A stretch of 64,000 nucleotides of DNA from Rossellomorea aquimaris TF-12. GTDB taxonomy: Bacteria > Bacillota > Bacilli > Bacillales > Bacillaceae_B. This document shows positions 16,642 to 25,080 of this stretch, in pieces (the stretch's first letter is position 1; each line of letters begins with the position of its first letter). The notes beneath the pieces are model-generated. The model was not told the origin of the DNA and searched no databases. It was given only the letters and a program-made list of their open reading frames with translations. Both the position numbers and the translations under genes were made by a program. The stretch spans positions 56,588 through 120,587 of the forward strand of contig NZ_LQXM01000020.1 of the NCBI RefSeq assembly GCF_001648555.1. The letters run 5' to 3'.

Positions 16642-17397
16642 TTACTTACCGATAAATTGTTGAGTCCAATAATGTCCATTTTCAACATACCCTACACCAA
16701 TATGAGTGTAATTAGAGCTTAGAATGTTTTTACGGTGTCCTTCACTGTTCATCCATGCATTAACCACTTCTTCTGGAGTTGGTTGTCCCATGGCAATGTT
16801 TTCACCTGCTGAACTGTATTGAATTCCAAACTGCTTCATCATATCAAAAGGTGAACCATACGTTGGACTATCATGTGAAAAATAGTTATTTGCTTGCATG
16901 TCTCGAGATTTTTCTTTTGCTACCTTACTTAATTCTGTATCTACTTTAAGGGCTGGTAAACCTTGTTTAGCACGCTCTTGATTTGTTAATTCAACAACTT
17001 GTTGTTCATATTGGCTTAATTGATCGGATTGCTTCGTAGCTTGCTGCTCTGGTTGCTTCTGCTCAGGTGCCGGTGCAGGCGCTTCTGCTTTAGGTTGTTC
17101 TTTGGCTGGTGCCTCCTGCTTTGGTGCCTCTTGTGTTGGAGCAGGTTGAGCTTTAGCCGGTTGTTTCTGCTCAGGAGCTTGTACTTGATTAATGTCTTGA
17201 ATATTAATTTGATATTTTGATAGAATGTCTTGAATATATTTATTTAAATCTTCTTGATTACCATTATATTGATAAGTGTGTACCTTTGTATACACTTTAG
17301 CTTGTTCTTGTCCAGCAGCGTCAGCTTTCCCCGCTGCAAAAGGTGCTGCTAATAATGTAAATGCTGTTGCAGTTGATAAAATCATTTTTTTGTTCAT
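16642..17397 (-). CDS. ykwD: Secreted CAP-domain protein YkwD
   Basis: A 251-residue protein: a signal peptide (cleavage after ADA near residue 27), a low-complexity Pro/Ala/Gln/Glu linker (about residues 75-125), then a CAP/SCP domain (about 130-251). Domain hallmarks are LTNQERAKQGLPAL, DMQANNYFSHDSPTYG, AGENIAMGQ, NSEGHRKNIL and THIGVGYV..G..WTQQF, which match YkwD of B. subtilis closely. CAP proteins in Bacillus are secreted or wall/spore associated; the biochemical activity is unknown. GGGAGGA lies before the ATG. It has its own terminator. Confidence 0.92.
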   Translation of the reverse strand: MNKKMILSTATAFTLLAAPFAAGKADAAGQEQAKVYTKVHTYQYNGNQEDLNKYIQDILSKYQINIQDINQVQAPEQKQPAKAQPAPTQEAPKQEAPAKEQPKAEAPAPAPEQKQPEQQATKQSDQLSQYEQQVVELTNQERAKQGLPALKVDTELSKVAKEKSRDMQANNYFSHDSPTYGSPFDMMKQFGIQYSSAGENIAMGQPTPEEVVNAWMNSEGHRKNILSSNYTHIGVGYVENGHYWTQQFIGK

Positions 17398-17704
17398 AAA
17401 AAAGAAGTCCTCCCTTAATGAAAGTGTTTTTCTTGCTGCACAATCATCATATCACCTGAGTTTCGTTACATTTACGGGAGAACTTGGAAACTATTAAAAT
17501 ATTGTTCAGTTTTGAAAGACAATTTGAGATAGTATTATTGGAAAGTACGATAGTTATAGGAAAAAAGCTTGATATTCATTACTTTACTTACATTTCCAAT
17601 TGTTGAATAATTTAGTGTTGATATGAATTAATTACCGGTTTATTCGTATTGACAGTATTTTGGTTTGCACTGTATTGTAACGCTTGTTACAAATTCGTTT
17701 CAAA
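17398..17704. other. Intergenic region, nothing recognised
   Basis: A gap of 307 bases upstream of ykwD and downstream of the rhodanese-like gene. It is AT-rich and must contain the ykwD promoter, but I see no clear -35/-10 pair, no operator-like repeat, and no small ORF with a ribosome site. Confidence 0.6.
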
Positions 17705-18064
17705 TTAGCTCATTGATAATGTTTCTTGGCATGGTCTATTTTGAAATTCATTCACATAGCCAACAACATTTATACCTAGTTTCTTTAATTGTCTAACTCC
17801 AACATTGCATTCAACAGAGGAACTACCTAATACAACGATATTACCTTCGGGAATTTCATGATAATATCGATCTAGGTACCCACACGGTATCGTAACAGCT
17901 CGTTCGCAGCTTAATTTAGAAGAGTCCTGATAATCTCTCACATCAACGATTATGTGATGTTGTGAAATATCTTCCAGTTTCCACCTCTTCACATTAACTG
18001 GAACATATCGATAAAAAATCATATAAGAAAGTACACTAAAGAATAAAAGTCCTAGAAATAGCAT
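17705..18064 (-). CDS. Membrane-anchored rhodanese-like protein lacking catalytic Cys
   Basis: A 119-residue protein: an N-terminal membrane anchor (residues 1-20) then a rhodanese fold (HHIIVDVRDYQDS ... AVTIPCGYLDRYYHEIPEGNIVVLG ... RQLKKLGINVVGY). In active rhodaneses the strand before the active loop is followed by Cys; here it reads VVLGSSSVECNVG, so that position is Gly and the loop is abnormal. It is likely a binding or structural version. The ATG at 18064 has GAAGGAG upstream; a start at 18082 would translate that site. It is monocistronic. Confidence 0.7.
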   Translation of the reverse strand: MLFLGLLFFSVLSYMIFYRYVPVNVKRWKLEDISQHHIIVDVRDYQDSSKLSCERAVTIPCGYLDRYYHEIPEGNIVVLGSSSVECNVGVRQLKKLGINVVGYVNEFQNRPCQETLSMS

Positions 18065-18176
18065 ACTACATCTCCTTCTCAATTTATGTATCTTTCATTA
18101 TATACCTATAAGGGTATTTTGTGAAGAGTTTTGATTTATCTTTTTTTGTACGGATTGTTGGGTATTCTAAGTATAT

Positions 18177-18455
18177 CTATTCTTCTAATTGATATAACAA
18201 TTGAATGTGAAGGTTCACCAACGCTACTTTTACATCATTTGTAAGATCCGAGTTGATTATCCTGTTTGTAGCAAGAATAAACTTTCTATCCTTTGATTTC
18301 CTCGCTCGAGGGTGACTATTCTCGTCGGATAAATCACGTTTGATTGCCTCTTTTATGACTTCTTCAGCAGAAATGGAATCACTATCTACAAGAAACCGAT
18401 TTTTCCAGAGTTGGCTATATGCCTTTAATAAACTCTCATAGGAATTTGATAACAT
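18177..18455 (-). CDS. Hypothetical protein, 92 residues
   Basis: I do not recognise this protein. Starting at the ATG at 18455 (AAGGA about twelve bases upstream), it is charged and probably helical: MLSNSYESLLKAYSQLWKN, an Arg/Lys-rich middle (HPRARKSKDRKF) and a helical tail (VKVALVNLHIQLLYQLEE). There is no signal peptide or membrane segment. Starts further upstream lack a ribosome site. It is divergent from the zinc-ribbon gene across 73 bases. Confidence 0.6.
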   Translation of the reverse strand: MLSNSYESLLKAYSQLWKNRFLVDSDSISAEEVIKEAIKRDLSDENSHPRARKSKDRKFILATNRIINSDLTNDVKVALVNLHIQLLYQLEE

Positions 18456-18528
18456 GAAAAATTCAATCCTTACATAAATTTTTTCAATTATGCCCATACT
18501 ATTAAAAAAACAGAGAAAGGTGATATTA

Positions 18529-18774
18529 ATGACCACACCCTATCGTTGTCCCAGCTGTAAAACAAATCGTACTCGGTTTAATATTATACAACAAGTCGCA
18601 CAAAGTGTGAAACTTGATCCACAGTCTGGCGAGGTTGTTCAACAATATGATCAAGGTCAACTTGAACCCTTCCACTTAGCTTATAGTGGGCCACCATTAA
18701 AAGTACAATGTGCTACTTGTGGATTGGTAGAAGATGAAACGACATTTAAAAAATTTGGTGAAAATAATAGTTAA
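18529..18774 (+). CDS. Small zinc-ribbon protein
   Basis: An 81-residue protein with two Cys pairs, CPSC near residue 7 and CATC near 63, which could bind one zinc as a ribbon; the middle (VKLDPQSGEVVQQYDQGQLEP) is soluble and hydrophilic. I cannot name the family. AAAGGTG lies before the ATG at 18529. A shared bidirectional hairpin terminator follows. It could be a nucleic-acid or protein binder; function is unknown. Confidence 0.72.
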   Translation: MTTPYRCPSCKTNRTRFNIIQQVAQSVKLDPQSGEVVQQYDQGQLEPFHLAYSGPPLKVQCATCGLVEDETTFKKFGENNS

Positions 18775-18781
18775 TAAAAAT

Positions 18782-18846
18782 GGGTAAACCTGGACGTCTC
18801 TTCCTCCCACCTTGCTAGAGGAAGAGACTGAATGGTTTACCCTTTT
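18782..18846. terminator. Large bidirectional terminator
   Basis: GGGTAAACC pairs with GGTTTACCC (18782-18790 with 18834-18842), and within it GTCTCTTCCTC pairs with GAGGAAGAGAC. It lies between the zinc-ribbon gene (plus) and the MFS gene (minus), whose stop codon overlaps its right edge. Confidence 0.82.
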
Positions 18847-20464
18847 AATGATTTGAAACTTCTTTAAGACTTTCATCTGTTTCTTCTACTTTTTCTTCTT
18901 TGTTGGACATACGTAATGGTATTTCTTTAATGAAAAATGTAAGGACAAATCCAACTAACAGAATGAGGGCCCCTATGAAGAAAACATTTGTTAGCGAATA
19001 GCTTAATGACTCTCTTACTCCATTTAAGATAGTCTCAAACATTCCTTGAAATTCTTGAGGCAGAGTGGATTGCAGCTCCTTCAATTTATCTCCGTTCATT
19101 ATGTTTTGTGGATCAGAAATCTTTCCCATTGCTTTTGCAGCTTCTGGATTAGAAAGCAAAGTTGAATCTTTAACCAGTGACATTTTTTCACTCATCTTCG
19201 ATTCCATCGACTGATTCATAACAGTACCCATTATAGCCACACCAATGGTACCCCCAATTTGTCTAAACAGTTGTGTTGCTGCAGTAGCTACACCAAGAAA
19301 TTTATGTTGTACTGCATTTTGAACAGTAAGTGTAAAGACTGGAAAGCTAAGCCCGAGCCCTGTCCCTACAATAATAATATTTAAGACGGCGGTAATATTA
19401 GTTGTACTAGAATCCATAAAGGATAACAAAATCATCCCACTACTCATAACAAATAGACCAATTAGGGCAAGAAATTTATACTTCCCTGTTTTCGTTATGA
19501 TCTGTCCACCGATAGCGCTGGCAATAACCATACTTAAAGTCATGGGCATCATAACTAAACCGGACTTCGTTGCAGAAGTCCCCATTACACCTTGAATGAA
19601 AAATGGCATATACATAATGGCTCCAAACATTCCTGCACCCAAGATAAATCCAATTGCATTTGAAAGAGTAAAAATTTTATTCTTAAACAATTGTAAAGGT
19701 AGAACAGGATTACTTGCCTTCTTCTCTGTAATAATAAATAAAACAAAAGAAATGATCGTAGCTGTAAAGAGCCCAATAATTGGAGCTGAAACCCAAGCAA
19801 AATCATTTCCTCCCCAAGTAAATGCAAGCAATAAAGGAATGATTGTTAAAGTAAGCATAACAGAACCTAAATAATCTACTTTTTGACCAGTACTTGGTTT
19901 TTGTGAAGGAAACATCTTTAATATCATGAAAAATGCAATGACACCTACGGGTAAAAACACCCAAAAAACCCAATGCCAATCCGCATTATCTACGATCCAC
20001 CCGCCTAGTGTAGGACCGAATACACTAGCAAGACCAAATACACTGCTCATTAACCCTTGCCATTTCCCTCTCTCTCTTGGTGAAAATAAATCCCCCACAG
20101 CTGTAAATGCTGTAGACATAATCATACCTGCTCCAAAACCTTGAATACCTCTAAAGATAATTAATTGAAGGATAGAAGAGGACAATCCATTTAGAAATGA
20201 TCCAACCATAAATACCCCGATACCGAGTAAAATAAATGGCTTTCTTCCATACATATCCGAGAGTTTTCCAACTAAAATGGCCGTCACAGAACTTGTTAGC
20301 ATAAATATGGTAAACACCCAGCTATAATATTCCATTCCGCCTATTTCTGAAATGATTTTTGGTAATGCTGTACCTACAATGGTCTGATTTAAAGCTGCAA
20401 ACAACATGGCAGACATAATTGCAATCATAATCATAACTTTTTTTCTGTGTTCTAAGTGTTCCAT
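18845..20464 (-). CDS. MDR-family MFS transporter (DHA2, 14 TM)
   Basis: A 539-residue drug:H+ antiporter of the EmrB/QacA type with 14 predicted helices. Motif A reads GKLSDMYGRKP after the second helix, motif C GPTLGGWIVD in helix five, and the N-terminus FAALNQTIVGTALPKI is typical of DHA2. A roughly 60-residue hydrophilic stretch near residue 420-480 forms the large extracytoplasmic loop before the last helices, and the tail is Glu-rich. GGGAG precedes the ATG. A MarR gene lies directly upstream on the same strand, with a palindromic site between them, so it is probably derepressed by its drug. Confidence 0.93.
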   Translation of the reverse strand: MEHLEHRKKVMIMIAIMSAMLFAALNQTIVGTALPKIISEIGGMEYYSWVFTIFMLTSSVTAILVGKLSDMYGRKPFILLGIGVFMVGSFLNGLSSSILQLIIFRGIQGFGAGMIMSTAFTAVGDLFSPRERGKWQGLMSSVFGLASVFGPTLGGWIVDNADWHWVFWVFLPVGVIAFFMILKMFPSQKPSTGQKVDYLGSVMLTLTIIPLLLAFTWGGNDFAWVSAPIIGLFTATIISFVLFIITEKKASNPVLPLQLFKNKIFTLSNAIGFILGAGMFGAIMYMPFFIQGVMGTSATKSGLVMMPMTLSMVIASAIGGQIITKTGKYKFLALIGLFVMSSGMILLSFMDSSTTNITAVLNIIIVGTGLGLSFPVFTLTVQNAVQHKFLGVATAATQLFRQIGGTIGVAIMGTVMNQSMESKMSEKMSLVKDSTLLSNPEAAKAMGKISDPQNIMNGDKLKELQSTLPQEFQGMFETILNGVRESLSYSLTNVFFIGALILLVGFVLTFFIKEIPLRMSNKEEKVEETDESLKEVSNH

Positions 20465-20492
20465 CTTATTTGTCTCCCTTAATATTTATTCG

Positions 20493-20513
20493 TTTAATAG
20501 TTAACTAACTTAA
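20493..20513. promoter_or_regulatory. Candidate MarR operator before the MFS gene
   Basis: TTTAATAGTTAACTAACTTAA contains the perfect palindrome TAGTTAACTA (20498-20507). The same AGTTAACTATT(T)AA core occurs before the marR gene. Short AT-rich palindromes of this type are typical MarR-family sites. Binding is inferred. Confidence 0.55.
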
Positions 20514-20579
20514 GTATTAAAGCAAAATTGTAGGGATGACCACAAATGGCCAACCCTTGTTTTTTCTAAATTGCAAAGC

Positions 20580-21002
20580 TCATTGATTTGAAGAATGGAG
20601 TAATTTTTCGAACAGCTCAATGAGCTGATTGATTTCTTCTTTTTTAAACGTATGAAATAATTGCTGAAAGTATTGAGACTTTTTTTCTTCAAAATGAGAC
20701 AGCATTTCATTACCTTTTGAAGTAATCGCAAGTTCAACTACTCTTCTATCTTCTACTGAGCGCTGTCTTGTCATATATCCTTTGTTTACTAATGAATCTG
20801 TAATTGAAGTAATGTGACTTGCCGATACTTCCATTTTCTTTGACATTTCTGAGGATTTCATTGCACCATATTCCCGTATCATATGGAGTACACTAAATTC
20901 CCCACTTGAAAAAGAATCACCAAAAATTTCTCTTATATCGGATTTCATCATTCTAAAAACAGATCGAAATAAACCTTCTAACTTAAACAATTCCTTGTCC
21001 AT
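20580..21002 (-). CDS. MarR-family transcriptional regulator
   Basis: A 140-residue winged-helix repressor. The recognition region is SSEMSKKMEVSASHITSITD and the wing is YMTRQRSVEDRRVVELAIT, both standard for MarR; the flanking helices at both ends dimerise. It is on the same strand as, and 115 bases from, the MFS pump gene, and similar palindromes lie before both genes, so it most likely represses itself and the pump. Confidence 0.92.
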   Translation of the reverse strand: MDKELFKLEGLFRSVFRMMKSDIREIFGDSFSSGEFSVLHMIREYGAMKSSEMSKKMEVSASHITSITDSLVNKGYMTRQRSVEDRRVVELAITSKGNEMLSHFEEKKSQYFQQLFHTFKKEEINQLIELFEKLLHSSNQ

Positions 21003-21037
21003 TTATTTATCGACCTTTCCTGCACAATAAAATACTT

Positions 21038-21060
21038 CACTAAGTTAACTATTTAATAGT
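21038..21060. promoter_or_regulatory. Candidate MarR operator before marR
   Basis: CACTAAGTTAACTATTTAATAGT contains AGTTAACT (21043-21050) and, on one side, CTATTTAATAG. The core AGTTAACTATT matches, on the opposite strand, the site before the pump gene. Confidence 0.55.
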
Positions 21061-21202
21061 AAAGGATTTTTTTAAATATGTCAATTTCAGAAATGGGTAT
21101 TGTACGAATAAGCACTAACCTTACAAAACTTGGCGAGAAAAGAACTTTTAATTCTTTTTCCGCCTTGCTTAGTGTTTTTATGCTATCATGTACCCATTTC
21201 AA

Positions 21203-22120
21203 TTATGCCGTCTCAATTTCTTTTAATGAATGCATTATTTCAGCTTCTTGCAGGTTTTCACCTATGATGACAAAATTGGTTGGGTATTTCATATCTCCTG
21301 GCATAAATAAAGGCATACCATAGGAATATTGAAACATTGTTGGATACTTTCTTCCTTTAAAAGGAATATATCCTTTCATTCGATAAATCGTATCTGGTTG
21401 CTCTTTAACCCAGGTTTCAAATGCTTCTCCTTCAACAGATCCTTTAAATGTATATACAACTGCCTGAAGAGCCAATTGATTTCCGATAGATGATTTTTCA
21501 TACTCAACCTTCTCATTTTTCCCACTCATCGAAACAATATCATTCATAGATATCTTGGCGTAATTAGTCAAGTATATTTTTGCATGTGGATTTAATTGTT
21601 GAAGTTCAAAGGCGAGTGTCCCCTGCTCCATCTCTGATATTAGGTCCATTTTGTTTGCAACGATAAATTGAGCATGACGTACTTGTTCTCTCATTAAATG
21701 TAAGACAGCAGGACTAAAGGAAGTTCGATCCTTCCATTGTTTAGCATCAACCACAGTTACAATTCCTTTGAAATGAAATTTATCTGCAAATAATGGAGAA
21801 AGAATTGAATCAACAACCTCAACAGGATGTGCTGCACCAGTTGTTTCAATTACAAGCACGTCAAAATCTTCATTCATGAGCAACTCTTGTAGTTGAGATT
21901 CAAGTTTTTCCGATATGGTGCAACAAATACAACCATCTAATAATTCTCTAAGTGCTGTATCTTCTTCCACTACATCACTGTCAATGGATACACTTCCTAA
22001 TTCATTCATTAATACAGCAGGCTTTTTTTCCTGTTCCTTAAAGGATTTCAATAGGTCCTTTAATAAAGTGGTTTTACCACTCCCTAAAAAACCTGATAGA
22101 ATATACACTTCTTTCTTCAT
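21203..22120 (-). CDS. CobW/COG0523-family GTPase (metallochaperone)
   Basis: A 305-residue G3E GTPase. G1 is SGFLGSGKTT, the metal-binding CxCC motif is GCICCTI, G3 is ETTGAAHP, and G4 is NKMD; the C-terminal CobW_C-like part begins after residue 200. COG0523 proteins deliver zinc or other metals to client enzymes, often during metal limitation. It is monocistronic, with GGAAG before the ATG. No Zur-type box was found upstream, so the metal and regulator cannot be named. Confidence 0.9.
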   Translation of the reverse strand: MKKEVYILSGFLGSGKTTLLKDLLKSFKEQEKKPAVLMNELGSVSIDSDVVEEDTALRELLDGCICCTISEKLESQLQELLMNEDFDVLVIETTGAAHPVEVVDSILSPLFADKFHFKGIVTVVDAKQWKDRTSFSPAVLHLMREQVRHAQFIVANKMDLISEMEQGTLAFELQQLNPHAKIYLTNYAKISMNDIVSMSGKNEKVEYEKSSIGNQLALQAVVYTFKGSVEGEAFETWVKEQPDTIYRMKGYIPFKGRKYPTMFQYSYGMPLFMPGDMKYPTNFVIIGENLQEAEIMHSLKEIETA

Positions 22121-22263
22121 TTATTTCTTCCTTTCTACACTTTCTCGACTCATTTCATTCTATAAAAAAAAGTATGTAAACACAATGAGCTTAGTACTCT
22201 GATATAATTGTGGTGACATCATCATTTGAATTTTTTTCATATTTTTATTGAGAGGGTGCTTTT

Positions 22264-23040
22264 ATGTCTATTGGAAATTTTGATCAATCATTACTTAGTG
22301 AAGAAATTTTAGAAAGTATCTCAGAACCGATTCTATTGGCTAATTTACAATATGAAATACAGTGGATGAACAATAAAGCAGCTGTTAGCCTAACCCCGCT
22401 CTTTCAATTGTATGGTCTGAGATCCTCAGAGGAAGCTATTGGTCAGAGCATGGATTTTTTCCATTCTAATCCTCATAAACAAAGAGAAATGATGAAAGAA
22501 GTGACGAAAAGTATAAGAACTCGAATCACCATTCAAAATCAATATGTGGCAGAAACTGTCATAAGTCCGATTAAAAATCATAATAGAGAAATCATTGGCT
22601 ATGTATTAATGCTCTTAGATGTCACTCATCAAGCAGAAGAAGAACAAAGAAAGAACGAACTTATTTCAGCCTTATCCATCCCTATATTAAGAATATGGAA
22701 CGATGTGATGGCTATTCCTATCTTGGGTGATCTTACAAACGACAGAGCAGATAAATTAGTAGAAAAGGCCTTAACTTATTCTGTTAAGCATAGAATGGAA
22801 TATATATTAATTGACCTCTCTTCATTAGCAGCCATTGACGAAAGTACGGGATATCATGTTAACCGATTATGTGAGGCTGCAAACCTTATTGGTACCAAAT
22901 GTTATGTAGTAGGTGTTTCACCTTCACTATCCTTATCTATTGTGCAATCAAATATGAAATGGGAAACTTTCACACATGTACAACAGGCCATTCAATATAT
23001 TTTAGCTTCCAACCACTTAGAGATCTCTCAAAAATTGTAG
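22264..23040 (+). CDS. PAS-STAS protein (RsbR-paralog-like)
   Basis: A 258-residue protein with an N-terminal PAS-like sensor (about residues 15-130; EILESISEPILLANLQYEIQWMN) and a C-terminal STAS domain (about 137-250; YILIDLSSLAAIDESTGYHVNRL, GTKCYVVGVSPS). This layout matches the RsbR co-antagonists that feed stress signals into the sigma-B stressosome. It lacks the flavin-binding Cys motif of LOV proteins, so it is not a YtvA-type blue-light sensor. Ser/Thr residues at the start of the STAS helix could be the phosphorylation sites. GAGGGTG precedes the ATG. The AlbA_2 gene follows closely. Confidence 0.82.
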   Translation: MSIGNFDQSLLSEEILESISEPILLANLQYEIQWMNNKAAVSLTPLFQLYGLRSSEEAIGQSMDFFHSNPHKQREMMKEVTKSIRTRITIQNQYVAETVISPIKNHNREIIGYVLMLLDVTHQAEEEQRKNELISALSIPILRIWNDVMAIPILGDLTNDRADKLVEKALTYSVKHRMEYILIDLSSLAAIDESTGYHVNRLCEAANLIGTKCYVVGVSPSLSLSIVQSNMKWETFTHVQQAIQYILASNHLEISQKL

Positions 23041-23084
23041 GTTTTTTTAGGAGATGGTGTTTCATTTGAAAGGTGGGATTATCT

Positions 23085-23810
23085 TTGTATTATGAGAATA
23101 TTGTTCCGCTTAAACTTAGAGACTTCTTAAAAAATCCTTCTCATGAAACATTGAAGGACCTGCTACTTCACAATACCGGTGAAACAGATTATGTTGACTT
23201 CAAATCTGATTGGATTGAATTCACGAAGATGGCTAAGCACATTTTAGCCATCTCTAATTCTGGTGGAGGATGTATCATTGTGGGTGTCATGCAATTTGAT
23301 GACGGTGCAATAGAGCTGAAAGGTTTGTCGGATGAGGAATTTCTTGATAAAGCGGATGTAGATAATAAGCTCCAACACCTTCTCCCAAAATATTTACGGT
23401 ATCGAACTGAAGACTTTATTTTTTCTACTAATATCCACCCATCCCTCGATAATAAACGTTTGCAGGTGCTCATCATTGACTATGATCCACGTTATGTACC
23501 TTACACATCTATTGTGACTCGTGGGGAACTTCGCTATGGAGCTATTTATGCCAGGCAGGGCACGAAAACAATTGAAGCTTCTCATGAAAAATTAGTTGAT
23601 GTGATTCTTAGGAAAGTTCAATCAGGGGGTTCGGACAGTGATGAGAGAACTCTACAAGAACATTTGGAGCACCTTAGAATTCTTCATCTTGAGCATGAGC
23701 ATTCAGAAGATAAGAAATATAAAAACTACCTATACGGATTAATATTAAGAAAGATGAAACGAATAGAACATTATCTCGATCTGGACTCATCTGAATCCAA
23801 CTCTTGGTAG
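23085..23810 (+). CDS. AlbA_2 / Schlafen-like ATP-binding domain protein
   Basis: About 241 residues. The core (ETDYVDFKSDW ... AKHILAISNSGGGCIIVGV ... VTRGELRYGAIYARQGTKT) is the AlbA_2 (Slfn-like) domain found in DNA/RNA-binding regulators and some defence proteins. The C-terminal 45 residues are a charged helical tail. The start is either a TTG at 23085 with AGGTGG eight bases upstream, or a GTG at 23073 which overlaps that site; I prefer 23085. It is 44 bases after the PAS-STAS gene, so it may be co-transcribed with it. Function is unknown. Confidence 0.8.
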   Translation: MYYENIVPLKLRDFLKNPSHETLKDLLLHNTGETDYVDFKSDWIEFTKMAKHILAISNSGGGCIIVGVMQFDDGAIELKGLSDEEFLDKADVDNKLQHLLPKYLRYRTEDFIFSTNIHPSLDNKRLQVLIIDYDPRYVPYTSIVTRGELRYGAIYARQGTKTIEASHEKLVDVILRKVQSGGSDSDERTLQEHLEHLRILHLEHEHSEDKKYKNYLYGLILRKMKRIEHYLDLDSSESNSW

Positions 23811-23842
23811 AAAAATATTCTCTACGTTTCACCAAAAGGCTG

Positions 23843-24766
23843 TTAGTCATTATTCCCAAAAAAAGCTTCAATTGCCTTCTTATTTTTCCTTTCATCTATT
23901 TCCAATACTAAACCAGATTTCATAGTAGAGAGATTTGAGTAACTCCCCTGAATGGGTATTCTTAAGGTATCAACTTTCTCAATTGGATTCAGCATAAGGA
24001 TAGTACCATATTTAATGACCTCATCAATGGAGGTAGACGTATCAACATTTTTAATACTTTCTCTTATTAAGGTAACAACAGTAGCAATTCCTTCACCGGA
24101 TTGAATTTGATTCATCAAGCTTTCTTCTGCTAATTGAATTATCTCCTGTTGTCTTTCCACTCTTCCAAAATCATTATTGATATCTCCTCTAAATCGAACA
24201 TATTGCAATATTTCTTCTCCCTTAATGACTTGTTTCCCTTCCTGTTTAGCCCATTTCCAATGATCTATCATCCCTTTAGATAGTTCTACTGAAACCCCAG
24301 TAGGAAATAGGACATTCATAATGTTAACAAAACCTCCAAAATCAAAAACGGCTGTATGAGTAACGCTTATATTAAAATTATTATGAATGGTTTGTTTCAA
24401 TAGTTCTTCTCCACCCCAAGTATAGGCATGATTAATTTTACTCTTTCCATAACCGGGAATATCTACATAGGTATCTCTCATAATAGATACAATTTTCATT
24501 TTGGTGGAATTAGGGTCATAATTAGCAATCATCATAACATCTGCACGAGCAATGTCTTCCTGGTGCTTATCCGAACCAATAATTAATAATTGAATTGGTT
24601 TCTGTTTTTCAGTTTTAACTAATGGAAATATAGACTTCTCATCTTCGAATGTATTTATCGGATGAATCTTTATTTTTTGGCTGGATTGAATATCCCTCTC
24701 GCCAAGAGAAATGAATACAACAAAAACACAACAAATCAGACCTGCTATCACCATAAACCTTTTCAA
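23843..24766 (-). CDS. LytR-CpsA-Psr (LCP) family wall-polymer ligase
   Basis: A 307-residue protein with a short cytoplasmic start, one membrane anchor (residues 4-22), and an extracellular LCP domain. The family landmarks are present: ARADVMMIANYDP, IVSIMRDTYVDIPGYGKSKINHAYTWGG, and QYVRFRGDINNDFGRVERQQ with its Arg-rich active-site strand. LCP enzymes move wall teichoic acid or other polymers from the lipid carrier to peptidoglycan. The start is the TTG at 24766 behind GAGGTG; the ATG at 24793 has no site. It is monocistronic. Confidence 0.9.
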   Translation of the reverse strand: MKRFMVIAGLICCVFVVFISLGERDIQSSQKIKIHPINTFEDEKSIFPLVKTEKQKPIQLLIIGSDKHQEDIARADVMMIANYDPNSTKMKIVSIMRDTYVDIPGYGKSKINHAYTWGGEELLKQTIHNNFNISVTHTAVFDFGGFVNIMNVLFPTGVSVELSKGMIDHWKWAKQEGKQVIKGEEILQYVRFRGDINNDFGRVERQQEIIQLAEESLMNQIQSGEGIATVVTLIRESIKNVDTSTSIDEVIKYGTILMLNPIEKVDTLRIPIQGSYSNLSTMKSGLVLEIDERKNKKAIEAFFGNND

Positions 24767-24883
24767 ATGCCACACCTCGTTTCCTACTCTCATTGTTGGT
24801 ATAAGTAGGCCTTTCTATACGAAGCAAGAAAAGCTAATGGAAACAGATTATGATAAATTTATGGAATGCTCTGGCAATTAGAA

Positions 24884-25005
24884 TGTGCATGATGGTAGGC
24901 GAAACTGCTAGCGTTCGGCCGAGCCCGTACTTCCACAGGAGTCTAGGTAGTTCCCCTCATTATCAAAAAGTTTCATGTGACAAAGTATAGTTGTGAAAAA
25001 AATCA
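24884..25005. repeat. Dispersed repeat, copy 2 (degenerate)
   Basis: It contains GTTCGGCCGAGCCCG (inverse of GGCTCGGCCG in copy 1) and TAGTTCCCCTCATTATC, the recurrent TAGTTCCCCTCACCATC block, followed by diverged ATGTGACAAAGTATAG in the place of GGTTGACAGAGCCATTA. It lies between the LCP and protease genes. Ends are not clear. Confidence 0.5.
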
Positions 25006-25041
25006 ATCGAAAGAAGCTGCTTTTCATAAGAAATGATCATC

Positions 25042-25074
25042 AAAAAAAGACCCTAGGCATTTACCTAAGGTCTT
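25042..25074 (-). terminator. Terminator of the carboxy-terminal protease gene
   Basis: AGACC and TAGG pair with CCTA and GGTCT (one bulge on each strand), with a seven-base A-run behind on the plus strand, that is, a T-run in the direction of transcription. It ends six bases from the stop codon. Confidence 0.82.
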
Positions 25075-25080
25075 CATATG

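Noticed and set aside
22121..22263. Zur box controlling the CobW-type GTPase
   Set aside because: No AT-rich dyad of the Zur type was found in the gap between the divergent genes.
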